From positions 1 to 16,578 of the forward strand of contig DDRT01000021.1 in the NCBI GenBank assembly GCA_002343185.1: a stretch of DNA of 16,578 bases, written 5' to 3'. Numbering within the stretch: position 1 is the first letter of the stretch; each line of letters starts with the position of its first letter. This document shows, in pieces, positions 7,669-14,262 of the stretch. The DNA comes from Deltaproteobacteria bacterium UBA2409 (GTDB lineage Bacteria > Bdellovibrionota_C > UBA2361 > DDRT01). A program made the position numbers and the translations under genes. The notes below the pieces were generated by a model that had not been told where the DNA came from, did no database searches, and saw nothing but the letters and a program-made list of their open reading frames with translations.

Positions 7669-8988
7669 TTGAAAAGTTGTAACTTTGTCATCGTGGAAAA
7701 GCTATCAGATTTTATCGCATTTAAGAGTATAAGCGCCGATCCTAAGTTTGAGTCCGAGTGTACAGACTGTGCAATCTGGTTATCTGATTATCTTCAGGGG
7801 TTTGGAGTAAAAACAGAGCTGATTCCAACCCCGACGGGAAAGCCAGTTGTTTATGGGAGGATCGGGTCAGGAGATACCAAGACTTTAATCTATGGTCATT
7901 ACGACGTTCAGCCACCTGAACCGATTGAGCTTTGGAAAACAGATCCCTTCGTGCTTACCGAAAGAGAAGGACGGGTTTATGGTAGGGGGGCTCAGGATAA
8001 TAAGGGACAGCTTTGGTATGTAATTCAGGCAGTTAAGGCAAGAGCTGATTCTCTTAAAGAAGAGGTGATTTTTTTAATAGAAGGGGAGGAGGAGTCAGGG
8101 AGCGTAGGACTCTCTCAGATACTTTCAAGTATAAAAGGTAAAATTAAAGCAGATACGTTGCTTGTTTGCGATACCGGAACTATTGATGAAAGAGTTGGAG
8201 CTCTGACAATGGGGCTTAGAGGGATCTGTCATCTTGAAGTACAGATAATTGGCCCATCAAAAGATCTACATTCAGGTGTTCATGGGGGCGTAGCGCCAAA
8301 CCCAAGTTTAGCGCTTGTTAAGATGTTAGGGACTTTGCACGACGAGAACGGTCGAATCGGGATCCCTGGATTCTATGATTCAGTTAAAGAGCCTTTAAAA
8401 GAGGAGCTAGCACTAGCTGAAAAGTTCCCTATCACTGAGGCTATGTATCATGGCTTAACAGGAGTGATGCCTTTTGGTGGAGAAAAAGGAAAAAGTATCG
8501 CCCTTAGAAGGGGGTTTTTACCTACGATAGAGATTAACGGCCTAAGGAGTGGTCATATTGATGAAGGTTCAAAAACAATTATTCCATCTACAGCTAATGC
8601 TAAGCTTTCAATAAGATTGGCGTATGATCAGGACCCTAAAGAGACGTTAGAGCTTGTAACTAATTTCCTGAAACTTCAAACTCCATTAGGACTTACATTT
8701 AAAATCATCGACTCCTGTGCAGCTGGACGTGCGTTAAGAGTACCTATTAGTTCTCCTGCTGTAGCACGAGCAAAGAATGCTCTAATCAAATCAACAGGTG
8801 TTGAGCCACTATATATTTGGGAAGGAGCAAGTATCCCGGTTTTAGTATCATTAACAGAAGTTTCTGGAGCAGTTCCTGTATTAGTTGGATTTGGTCTTGA
8901 AGAGGATTCAATCCATGCACCAAATGAGTCATTCAAGATCACTCAGTGGGATAAGGGATATAAGTTTGCGTTAGAGTTTTTTGGTTAG
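7669..8988 (+). CDS. M20-family metallodipeptidase
   Basis: Cytoplasmic zinc peptidase of the M20 (CNDP/carnosinase, CPG2-like) family, which cleaves dipeptides or similar small amide substrates with two zinc ions. The 439 residues are typical for the dipeptidase branch. Visible metal and catalytic motifs are GHYDVQPPEP (His77, Asp79), GRGAQDNKGQ (bridging Asp110), EGEEESGS (138-145; general base Glu141 and ligand Glu142 by analogy with CNDP2), the DTGT segment, the lid-domain segment DLHSGVHGG and the final metal His in DSIHAPNESF. No signal peptide is apparent. The start is uncertain: a TTG at 7669 opens the frame, and a GTG at 7693 gives MEKLSDFIAFKSIS, equally good for the family. Neither has a ribosome site. 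It is divergent from pal and ends at a convergent junction carrying a family A hairpin. Confidence 0.9.
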   Translation: MKSCNFVIVEKLSDFIAFKSISADPKFESECTDCAIWLSDYLQGFGVKTELIPTPTGKPVVYGRIGSGDTKTLIYGHYDVQPPEPIELWKTDPFVLTEREGRVYGRGAQDNKGQLWYVIQAVKARADSLKEEVIFLIEGEEESGSVGLSQILSSIKGKIKADTLLVCDTGTIDERVGALTMGLRGICHLEVQIIGPSKDLHSGVHGGVAPNPSLALVKMLGTLHDENGRIGIPGFYDSVKEPLKEELALAEKFPITEAMYHGLTGVMPFGGEKGKSIALRRGFLPTIEINGLRSGHIDEGSKTIIPSTANAKLSIRLAYDQDPKETLELVTNFLKLQTPLGLTFKIIDSCAAGRALRVPISSPAVARAKNALIKSTGVEPLYIWEGASIPVLVSLTEVSGAVPVLVGFGLEEDSIHAPNESFKITQWDKGYKFALEFFG

Positions 8989-9027
8989 TTTGAGATTGTA
9001 AGATTAAAAGTTCTTGAATGTATTTAA

Positions 9028-9090
9028 AACGCAGAGTTCGCAGAGTTGCACAGAGGTAGTCTCTCTGTGTAACTCTGCGAACTCTGCGTT
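9028..9090. repeat. Family A long hairpin at convergent junction, copy 2
   Basis: Inverted repeat with 28-bp arms (9028-9055 and 9063-9090) and a 7-base loop; every arm position pairs, one of them G-U. Sequence is nearly the same as 5034-5094. It lies between the convergent M20 and Kazal genes. A T-tract follows the stem on the minus strand (TTTTAAAT), so it could stop leftward transcription from the Kazal gene. Confidence 0.87.
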
Positions 9091-9141
9091 GAAGAATGAA
9101 ATTTTGGAATTTGCCCGTTACTTGTATCTAATTTAACTATG

Positions 9142-9161
9142 CACAACTTTCGGTGGTTGTG
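9142..9161 (-). terminator. Weak hairpin just after the Kazal gene
   Basis: CACAAC (9142-9147) pairs with GTTGTG (9156-9161) around an 8-base loop, ten bases past the minus-strand stop at 9171-9173. No T-tract follows, so it is a weak candidate; the larger hairpin at 9028-9090 is the better terminator. Confidence 0.25.
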
Positions 9162-9170
9162 GCATCGATT

Positions 9171-9494
9171 CTAAAAACACTCCCCAGCATGAGCTACTTC
9201 TACACCATGCGAATCTGCAAAACAGATATTTGAATATGTTTTTCCATCAACACCGCAAACTGGATCATAAACGAATATACAGGCCTGACTCTTTTTTTGT
9301 TCTTTGATTAATTCGCGAAGGAGAAACAATTGGCTCTTTAAATGCTTGCATTGAACCTTTATCTGTTGGCCTTTAAGTTTTCCCTTACACTCAGATCTAA
9401 ATTCTTTTCTTAACTCTTTATGTAGTTTTTTATAGTTAACATCAGCAACAGATATCGTGCTTAAAACTAAAATCGCGGCTATTAGTTGTTTCAT
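9171..9494 (-). CDS. Secreted Kazal-type protease inhibitor-like protein
   Basis: A 107-residue protein with a Sec signal peptide (MKQLIAAILVLSTISVA, cleavage near residue 17), a Lys-rich helical stretch (20-70) and a C-terminal Kazal domain. The domain shows C72-X7-C80-X10-C91-X14-C106 with YDPVCGVDGKTYSN, the Kazal signature. In classical Kazal domains C1-C5, C2-C4 and C3-C6 form disulfides; here C1 and C5 are both absent, so one whole disulfide is lost cleanly. Two further cysteines, Cys36 and Cys49, lie in the helical part and could pair with each other. Such domains inhibit serine proteases, so a periplasmic or extracellular protective role is plausible, but the target is unknown. A GAGGA ribosome site lies nine bases before the ATG. 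Confidence 0.85.
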   Translation of the reverse strand: MKQLIAAILVLSTISVADVNYKKLHKELRKEFRSECKGKLKGQQIKVQCKHLKSQLFLLRELIKEQKKSQACIFVYDPVCGVDGKTYSNICFADSHGVEVAHAGECF

Positions 9495-9585
9495 ATCATC
9501 TAATCCTCTAAAAGGTTACCTTTGCTTCTAGCTTTTATTGTGCCAGTTACTTATCTAGTGTTTTCAGAGTGTTACTCTTGGCTCC

Positions 9586-9614
9586 TTGACCTAACTGTCT
9601 GAATTCTCTACAAT
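9586..9614 (+). promoter_or_regulatory. Sigma70-type promoter of rpmE
   Basis: TTGACC (9586-9591), a 17-base spacer and TACAAT (9609-9614) match the consensus at five of six bases in each hexamer with ideal spacing. Transcription would start near 9621, about 20 bases before the rpmE ATG. This is the best promoter in the window. Confidence 0.8.
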
Positions 9615-9639
9615 ATGGTCTTTCTTTTTTGGACAAACA

Positions 9640-9846
9640 ATGAAATCAGAAGGACATCCAACATACTATCCAGAGGCTAAAGTTAACTGCTCAGGCTGTG
9701 GAGCTACTTTTACCACTGGCTCAACCAGCGAAGAGATAAGAGTCACTATCTGCTCAAACTGCCATCCTTTTTACACCGGTAAAGAGAAGCTCGTAGACAC
9801 AGAAGGTCGTGTAGATAGATTTAAACGAAAATACGGCAAAAAGTAA
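9640..9846 (+). CDS. rpmE: 50S ribosomal protein L31, zinc type
   Basis: Ribosomal protein bL31 of the large subunit, which helps bridge the two subunits. The 68 residues match the family along their length: HPTYYPEAKVNCSGCGATF, then VTICSNCHPFYTGKEK and the hallmark GRVDRFKRKYG at the end. Cysteines 17, 20, 38 and 41 make this the zinc-binding (C+) form rather than the zinc-free YkgM-type paralogue induced by zinc starvation. It has its own strong promoter at 9586-9614 and only a weak GGA before the ATG. A GC-rich hairpin follows downstream. Confidence 0.95.
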   Translation: MKSEGHPTYYPEAKVNCSGCGATFTTGSTSEEIRVTICSNCHPFYTGKEKLVDTEGRVDRFKRKYGKK

Positions 9847-9926
9847 TTGCGAGTGTCATTTATACCAAACGCAGGTGAGTTTTGAGTATAGAAAGATTTA
9901 GGGCAAACGAAGCAATGTTTTTTACG

Positions 9927-9953
9927 GCGCGTTTTGGCTACGCCAAACCGCGC
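9927..9953. repeat. GC-rich hairpin between rpmE and tlpA-like gene
   Basis: Arms 9927-9938 (GCGCGTTTTGGC) and 9942-9953 (GCCAAACCGCGC) pair at 11 of 12 positions around a TAC loop. It stands out as GC-rich in AT-rich surroundings. No T-tract follows on the plus strand, so it is not a textbook terminator; a REP-like element or an mRNA-stabilising stem after rpmE are alternatives. Two small stems (9966-9983 and 9981-9993) lie between it and the next gene's start. Confidence 0.6.
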
Positions 9954-9998
9954 TCGCCCTGCTATGCTCATACATTTTTGAGCTTTTTAAGCTAAAAA

Positions 9999-10505
9999 AT
10001 GATTCGCGCAGCGTTTATATTCTTACTATCTTTAGTCGCATGCGAGAGGGAGGGACGCTCCCCCGGACTTTTACCACCAAAGGTCGAGCTTGAATATCTT
10101 TCTGGAGCAAAAGTCTCACTAAGAGATTTTAAAGGGAAAATCGTACTAGTTAACTTTTGGGCTACCTGGTGTCCGCCCTGTATTGCAGAGATGCCAAGTT
10201 TACAGGCACTTCAAGATTCGCTTGGTAGTGAAAATTTCGTTGTAGTCGGTATAGCAACTCAGGATGAGAAAAAAGATGTAGAGGAATTTCTTAAAAGCTC
10301 TAAGATATCATTCCCGATTTTACTCGATTTCTACGGGGAACTATCCAGAAAGTTTGAAGTTGCAGGATATCCAGAGACATTTCTCTTGGATAGGGATGGT
10401 CGCTTTTTGATGTTCCCAGACCCTAAAAATGGAGCACTTGTCCTAAAAGTGGCCGGTGAAAGGGACTGGCTTAAGGCTGACTTCGTAAAATATACCCAGC
10501 AATAA
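9999..10505 (+). CDS. TlpA/ResA-like thioredoxin-fold lipoprotein
   Basis: A 168-residue thiol-disulfide oxidoreductase of the TlpA/ResA/CcmG group, predicted to be anchored outside the cytoplasm. The signal peptide ends at LVAC (Cys15 lipidated). The thioredoxin domain begins around residue 28, with VLVNFWATWCPPC giving active-site Cys58 and Cys61, then IAEMPSLQAL and the cis-Pro loop AGYPETFLLDRDG. Proteins of this group reduce disulfides of apocytochrome c or other envelope proteins; no cytochrome biogenesis genes are nearby, so the partner is open. No Shine-Dalgarno is seen before the ATG. It may be read through from rpmE or use its own promoter in the 152-bp gap. Confidence 0.88.
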   Translation: MIRAAFIFLLSLVACEREGRSPGLLPPKVELEYLSGAKVSLRDFKGKIVLVNFWATWCPPCIAEMPSLQALQDSLGSENFVVVGIATQDEKKDVEEFLKSSKISFPILLDFYGELSRKFEVAGYPETFLLDRDGRFLMFPDPKNGALVLKVAGERDWLKADFVKYTQQ

Positions 10506-10568
10506 CTAGTTTTTGCCTTCGGCTAAAATGCTAGGCTCTGCCGCTTAGGGTATGCGATATTTTCTGTC

Positions 10569-10588
10569 TCGTTTTCTGGCGAAAACGA
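10569..10588. repeat. Hairpin downstream of the tlpA-like gene
   Basis: TCGTTTTC (10569-10576) pairs perfectly with GAAAACGA (10581-10588) around a TGGC loop. It sits in the 159-bp gap between the tlpA-like gene and the next, along with a smaller GCC-TTC-GGC stem near 10515. No T-tract follows. It may be a weak terminator or a decayed REP-like element; nothing else is visible in this gap. Confidence 0.4.
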
Positions 10589-10664
10589 CGCTTCCTCTAA
10601 ACTATTGTTTTAATGAGTAATTTTCCCTGAAGCAGTATAAGGCTATCTCTCGATAAGAGGGGTA

Positions 10665-11594
10665 ATGTCTAGGAGTAGTGTAGATAAAAGAAATCAAGAC
10701 CAAGCTCAAACATCTTTAAAGGATGTTCAGACCAGGTTTAACCCTGAGCTTTTAAAACCTGAGCCAAAGAAAACTGTTCCTCCCCAACCAGTTAGGACAA
10801 AGGCACCTAAGGATCCAAACAAAAAAATTACTCAAAAAAAGCATGAAGAGAAAAAGCATATTCATGGAGAGCCAGAAACAAATAGAGAAGAAACAAGAAA
10901 CTTCTTAAATGGAATTAGAAATGGTCAGATTCTAAATGTTAAGAATGCTCAAAAAGGCACTAACAATGCAGCTGGTCAGGCAGACGAGTTGGAGGAGTAC
11001 TATCAGGAAAAGCAAACTCTAGAAGGGTTAAGTCTCGCTGAAGCTCTTGAAGCGCGAGCAAAGGCGGCTCAAAGCTTGGCTGAATCTTTAGAGGTTGATG
11101 AACCAGAGTTTCACTTGCGAGATGTTACTCCAGAAAATGGATATGCCTCAGATATGCGTTCAGCAAGTTCATTTGCGATGCTTGATGAGAGTCCACAGCT
11201 AAGGTTAATGCTCGGAGAAGTCATCGATGTTTCTACCTACATTCAGGATAGACTAAGACGTGGTGAGCCTGTTGGTCTTGATTCAAGCGAAGTTGCTCAG
11301 ATATTCAATCTTGCTAATGTAAAGAAAAAAAGAAAACGAGGACTTGCTGAAGAAGAAGATGTTGATACCTTACTTTTAGTTCAGTACCTACCTATAATTT
11401 ACGATGCGATTACAAGAATTATTCAAAAAGGGCTTGATGAGCAGGCGATCTCTAAGATGGAGTCATTAAAGGGAGAGATAGCAGAGCTGGTAAGGCAGGC
11501 CTCCGATCCAAGTTCTCCGTTACATGATATGTTTAAAGATGTTAAGCTAACCTTAGAGGATCGAGAGATGATCCCTTGGGAAGATGCAGCATAG
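10665..11594 (+). CDS. Hypothetical charged protein, first of a gene pair
   Basis: I do not recognise this 309-residue protein. It has no signal peptide and no membrane segment. Residues 1-110 are strongly hydrophilic, Lys/Glu/Gln/Pro rich and probably disordered (for example PEPKKTVPPQPVRTKAPKD). Residues 110-150 are Glu/Ala-rich and likely helical or coiled coil. The last 150 residues look folded and mostly helical, with VIDVSTYIQDRLRRGEPVGL, VDTLLLVQYLPIIYDAITRI and a closing LTLEDREMIPWEDAA. An AAGAGGGG stretch precedes the ATG, one of the few strong ribosome sites here. The stop codon directly touches the next gene's ATG, so the two products are likely made together and may interact. The layout of disordered N-terminus plus helical C-terminus loosely recalls secretion-gatekeeper or scaffold proteins, but no motif supports that. 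Confidence 0.75.
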   Translation: MSRSSVDKRNQDQAQTSLKDVQTRFNPELLKPEPKKTVPPQPVRTKAPKDPNKKITQKKHEEKKHIHGEPETNREETRNFLNGIRNGQILNVKNAQKGTNNAAGQADELEEYYQEKQTLEGLSLAEALEARAKAAQSLAESLEVDEPEFHLRDVTPENGYASDMRSASSFAMLDESPQLRLMLGEVIDVSTYIQDRLRRGEPVGLDSSEVAQIFNLANVKKKRKRGLAEEEDVDTLLLVQYLPIIYDAITRIIQKGLDEQAISKMESLKGEIAELVRQASDPSSPLHDMFKDVKLTLEDREMIPWEDAA

Positions 11595-11987
11595 ATGAAA
11601 GAACCTACATTCGAGCAGATTTTTAAGATCGAGATTGAAGGTTGGTGTTACGGCCTTGCAAACTATCCAGGTGAAGTTTTTCCAGGGCTTTTGCACAGAA
11701 TAATAAAAGAACTTGGACCCTCTTTTGTGAAGGCTCTCGAGAGCGAACTTGCCTTTGACATTTTGGATATCTCTATGAAGCTCTCAAAGGCTGCTAAATA
11801 CCTTATAGATGAGCGAGAGATATGTTTTAGTATCCTTGCTTTTTTTCCTCCACCTGAACGGTTCTCTGAGGGAGCACAGTTTGCTATGAGCCGTGTAATA
11901 GACCAGGTAGAACAGGCCTATGGGGGAGCCCTGGATAAGCTAGAGCAAAAGTGGAAGCTAGAAAGAAAGGCACTCTCTTCAGATTGA
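11595..11987 (+). CDS. Hypothetical small protein, second of a gene pair
   Basis: A 130-residue soluble protein of unknown function, starting immediately after the stop of the preceding gene with no spacer. There is no signal peptide or membrane helix. It appears mostly alpha-helical and moderately acidic. Notable stretches are IEGWCYGLANYPGEVFPGLL near the N-terminus, LDISMKLSKAAKYLIDEREICFSILAFFPPP in the middle and a long charged helix at the C-terminus (VEQAYGGALDKLEQKWKLER). The zero-gap arrangement and similar composition suggest a partner of the upstream protein. I find no motif that allows a function to be named. Confidence 0.72.
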   Translation: MKEPTFEQIFKIEIEGWCYGLANYPGEVFPGLLHRIIKELGPSFVKALESELAFDILDISMKLSKAAKYLIDEREICFSILAFFPPPERFSEGAQFAMSRVIDQVEQAYGGALDKLEQKWKLERKALSSD

Positions 11988-12050
11988 GCTAGGGTCTGAC
12001 GTTTTTTAGGGGCTTTACAATATTTGTTTGATTCCGTAGCCTTAAACTCT

Positions 12051-12119
12051 ATGCTGTTTTTTGAGATAATTGCCTTCCTATTTGCTTCATCAGCAGTACT
12101 CTGGTTTATCTTTTCTTGA
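12051..12119 (+). CDS. Possible 22-codon hydrophobic leader ORF
   Basis: An ATG-started ORF (MLFFEIIAFLFASSAVLW then FIFS) whose TGA stop overlaps the TTG start of the glycosyltransferase as TTGA. The peptide would form one transmembrane helix. The four-base overlap is the classic arrangement for translational coupling and could explain how a TTG without a ribosome site is used. A TACAAT hexamer at 12016-12021 could be its -10 box, with no good -35. No Shine-Dalgarno precedes the ATG and the hydrophobicity could be chance in T-rich DNA. Confidence 0.3.
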   Translation: MLFFEIIAFLFASSAVLWFIFS

Positions 12120-13585
12120 GATTTTCACTTCTACTTTTTAGTATTTTTATAGTACTCGTTCCTGCTACAAGGTATGTGCCTGTTAATAGCTCAACTGAGG
12201 CCAGGGAGCTTTCAGTCGCCTGGGAGATCTCAGAAACAGGAAACTGGCTTACCCCTTCAAGAAACGGGGTAACCGTCTCAAAGCCACCATTGTACCATTG
12301 GATTTTGGCTGCCAGTGGTTTTGAGATCACCCCAGGCCTTGGAAGATCTCTGAATGTATTGGCTGCCTTAGGAATACTTCTCTTACTTTATTTGTATCAG
12401 TCAAAAAATATTAGTTTGACAGCGCTAATCTTGTTTTCAACTCACGGATTTTTGAATTCTGCGATGGATGCAAGAGTAGATATGACTGCTGCTTTCTTTG
12501 TAACAGCCTCGATTGTAGCTATCGTAAAGTCAAAAAAATTCCTTGCTCCGTTAGCTATAGGTTTGTCAATCTTAGCAAAAGGCCCTGTAAGTTTTATTCT
12601 CTCAGTTGCGGGTGGTTTTTTTTTAGGGGGGCAGAAAATTATCTTAACTGCTCTTTTTGGACTTATCATTGGGAGCCTCTGGTACGGCACACTTTTAATT
12701 TATGGGGAATCCTCAACTCTTGAAAGGCAGATAATTTTCGAAAATCTACAAAGATTCTTCGGAGGGGCAGATGTGAATAGTGAGCCCTGGTATTATTATA
12801 TAAAAGATCTTGCTCGCAAGGCATTCCCGTGGAGTTTTGTCCTTTTAATTTCATTTTTAAAACCGTTTGGCGTTTCTACTAGAGAGAGAAATTTCTTTTT
12901 GTTCGGACTTTTGTTTTTTTCCGTAGCATCAGGGAAGAGATTTAGCTACTTGGTTCCGCTGTTTCCATGGTTTGCATTGTACCTCTCAAATTATCTAACT
13001 GAAGGCTGGAGAAGGCTCTCAGATTTAAGCAAGAGCAGAATTATAAAACTCTCAGAGGTATTGTTCGTTGCTGGAGTAACAATACTTATCGTGAGTGTTC
13101 CTGCTATTGAACTTTTCTCCCTTCCTCTAAGTTTAGACTCTCCTTCAGTACATATAGCTTTTGTTTGGCTTGAGTCAGTTCGATATAAAATTGGAGCTTC
13201 GGTTTTATTGGGTGTTCTTAGTAGCTACTTATTAAGAAGTGATAAAATAGGAAGATTTTTGCCTATAGCAATTTCATTTTGGATACTTTTTGCTTGGAGC
13301 GCTGAAGGGGTCAAGGGGGCTATAAAGGATTTCGATAGAGCAGCAGTTGAGATCAATAAGATAGTTGGTAGTGAACCTTTAGTGGTTGTTAAAGAAAAGC
13401 AAGATGAATTATTCGATCCTATTATTTTTAATTTAAAAAGAAGAGTAACTGTCTCTCAGAAGATCGCCTCTGGATTTATTCTTTCAAGAGAGCCTGTTTG
13501 TGATGTTTTGGGTGTTTTTGAGCAGATTGCAGATAAGGAAAAATTGCGCACTGATAGAAGGATTTATCTGTCTAAGTGTGATTAG
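12116..13585 (+). CDS. GT39/ArnT-like membrane glycosyltransferase
   Basis: Integral membrane protein of 489 residues with roughly ten to twelve hydrophobic segments, of the family that moves sugars from polyprenyl-phosphate carriers onto lipid A, protein or other envelope acceptors (PMT/ArnT, GT39/GT83 type). Family signs are the first extracytoplasmic loop with STEARELSVAWEI (Glu28 in the usual TEAR position), GNWLTPSRNGVTVSKPPLYHW (42-62, quoted here as the hallmark NG...KPPLYHW), NSAMDARVDMTAAFF around residue 120, ILAKGPV, and GKRFSYLVPLFPWFALYL in the later half. The Asp that often precedes the Glu in the DE motif is Thr27 here. The start is a TTG; upstream the frame stays open for about 50 bases without an ATG. 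Acceptor and donor cannot be deduced. Confidence 0.82.
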   Translation: MRFSLLLFSIFIVLVPATRYVPVNSSTEARELSVAWEISETGNWLTPSRNGVTVSKPPLYHWILAASGFEITPGLGRSLNVLAALGILLLLYLYQSKNISLTALILFSTHGFLNSAMDARVDMTAAFFVTASIVAIVKSKKFLAPLAIGLSILAKGPVSFILSVAGGFFLGGQKIILTALFGLIIGSLWYGTLLIYGESSTLERQIIFENLQRFFGGADVNSEPWYYYIKDLARKAFPWSFVLLISFLKPFGVSTRERNFFLFGLLFFSVASGKRFSYLVPLFPWFALYLSNYLTEGWRRLSDLSKSRIIKLSEVLFVAGVTILIVSVPAIELFSLPLSLDSPSVHIAFVWLESVRYKIGASVLLGVLSSYLLRSDKIGRFLPIAISFWILFAWSAEGVKGAIKDFDRAAVEINKIVGSEPLVVVKEKQDELFDPIIFNLKRRVTVSQKIASGFILSREPVCDVLGVFEQIADKEKLRTDRRIYLSKCD

Positions 13586-13633
13586 ATTTTTAATAGTTTG
13601 AGTATTATGAGTGTGTATAATTATAGTTCTATA

Positions 13634-13690
13634 AAGACCACAGAGAATTAACCATATCCCTTCGTGTTCTTGGTGGTCTTCGTGGTTAAT
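13634..13690. repeat. Family B compound inverted repeat
   Basis: Two interleaved pairings are visible: AAGACCAC (13634-13641) with GTGGTCTT (13673-13680), and ATTAACCA (13647-13654) with TGGTTAAT (13683-13690). The right half, read on the minus strand, is a diverged version of the family B unit at 13761-13803, and the left half also contains ACCACAGAGAA. It looks like two rearranged units in opposite orientation. It lies between the convergent glycosyltransferase and trmL. Confidence 0.65.
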
Positions 13691-13760
13691 AAAAAATGCT
13701 AAAACTTCAGAAGCACTTATCGATGACCTTGAAATGAATTATTCAGATTCTAAGCATATA

Positions 13761-13803
13761 TAATTGAACCACAGAGAACACAAAGACCACGGAGAAGGAA
13801 TTA
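13761..13803. repeat. Family B unit next to trmL
   Basis: Shares its first 30 bases with the copy at 24-53 and, like it, ends in GGAATTA. Here the terminal TTA is the reverse complement of the trmL stop codon TAA, so the element supplies or fuses with the gene's end. It forms an inverted pair with the right half of 13634-13690, about 70 bp apart, which could fold into a larger hairpin. Confidence 0.75.
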
Positions 13804-14244
13804 TCTTGTCTGTCTTATTGCCTCATATAAAACGATCGAAACACAATTACTAAGATTCAAGCTTCTTACAGTATTAGGCTCAATTGGAATTTTTAAGATT
13901 ACATCGCACCTTGAGGCGGCCTCGCTGTCTATTCCTGATACCTCACCACCAAAAAGTAAGATATCACTTGGTTCGAAATTAAAGTCAAAATAATCTTTTT
14001 CGCCAGTTGTTTCTATCCCGATAATTCTTTTATCTTTGTTAGCTTCTAAAAAATTATCCCAGGAACTATGTTCCACAAGATCGACAAGATGCCAGTAATC
14101 TAGCCCAGCTCGCTTAACATTCTTCTCTGTGATTTCAAATGGTGTAGGACCTATAACGTGAAGTTTGGTTTTAGTGCCGGCACAGGTTCTTGCTATGCTT
14201 CCTGTATTTTGTGGAATCTGGGGTCTTAATAGGGCTATCTCCAT
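13801..14244 (-). CDS. trmL: tRNA (cytidine/uridine-34 2'-O)-methyltransferase TrmL
   Basis: SPOUT-class methyltransferase that uses S-adenosylmethionine to 2'-O-methylate the wobble base of tRNA-Leu isoacceptors. The 147 residues match the TrmL length without the extra RNA-binding domain of other SPOUT enzymes. Motifs are LRPQIPQNTGSIARTCAGT (6-24), RAGLDYW (45-51), LLFGGEVSGI (96-105) and VRSLNLSNCVSIVLYEAIRQ at the C-terminus, which forms the knot and SAM site. The middle motif is diverged from the usual FG-ET-GLP. AAGGT lies eight bases before the ATG. The gene starts 18 bp from the divergent fpr, so promoters must reach into neighbouring coding sequence. Its stop codon coincides with the end of a family B repeat. 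Confidence 0.9.
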   Translation of the reverse strand: MEIALLRPQIPQNTGSIARTCAGTKTKLHVIGPTPFEITEKNVKRAGLDYWHLVDLVEHSSWDNFLEANKDKRIIGIETTGEKDYFDFNFEPSDILLFGGEVSGIDSEAASRCDVILKIPIEPNTVRSLNLSNCVSIVLYEAIRQTR

Positions 14245-14262
14245 CGACTGTTACCTTATGAC

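Noticed and set aside
5034..9090. tRNA or structured small RNA gene in the hairpin elements
   Set aside because: They are simple long stems with tiny loops; no cloverleaf, anticodon arm or CCA-type end is present.
9771..9971. Minus-strand 66-codon ORF overlapping rpmE and the following gap
   Set aside because: It runs antisense through the conserved end of rpmE and through a hairpin; the translation has no recognisable features.
10665..11987. Type III secretion gatekeeper pair (YopN/TyeA-like)
   Set aside because: Only the general layout is reminiscent. I see no family motif and no other secretion gene in the window.
24..13803. CRISPR array or clustered direct repeats
   Set aside because: The repeat units are few, far apart, mostly inverted and confined to gene 3' junctions; there are no regular spacers and no cas genes.
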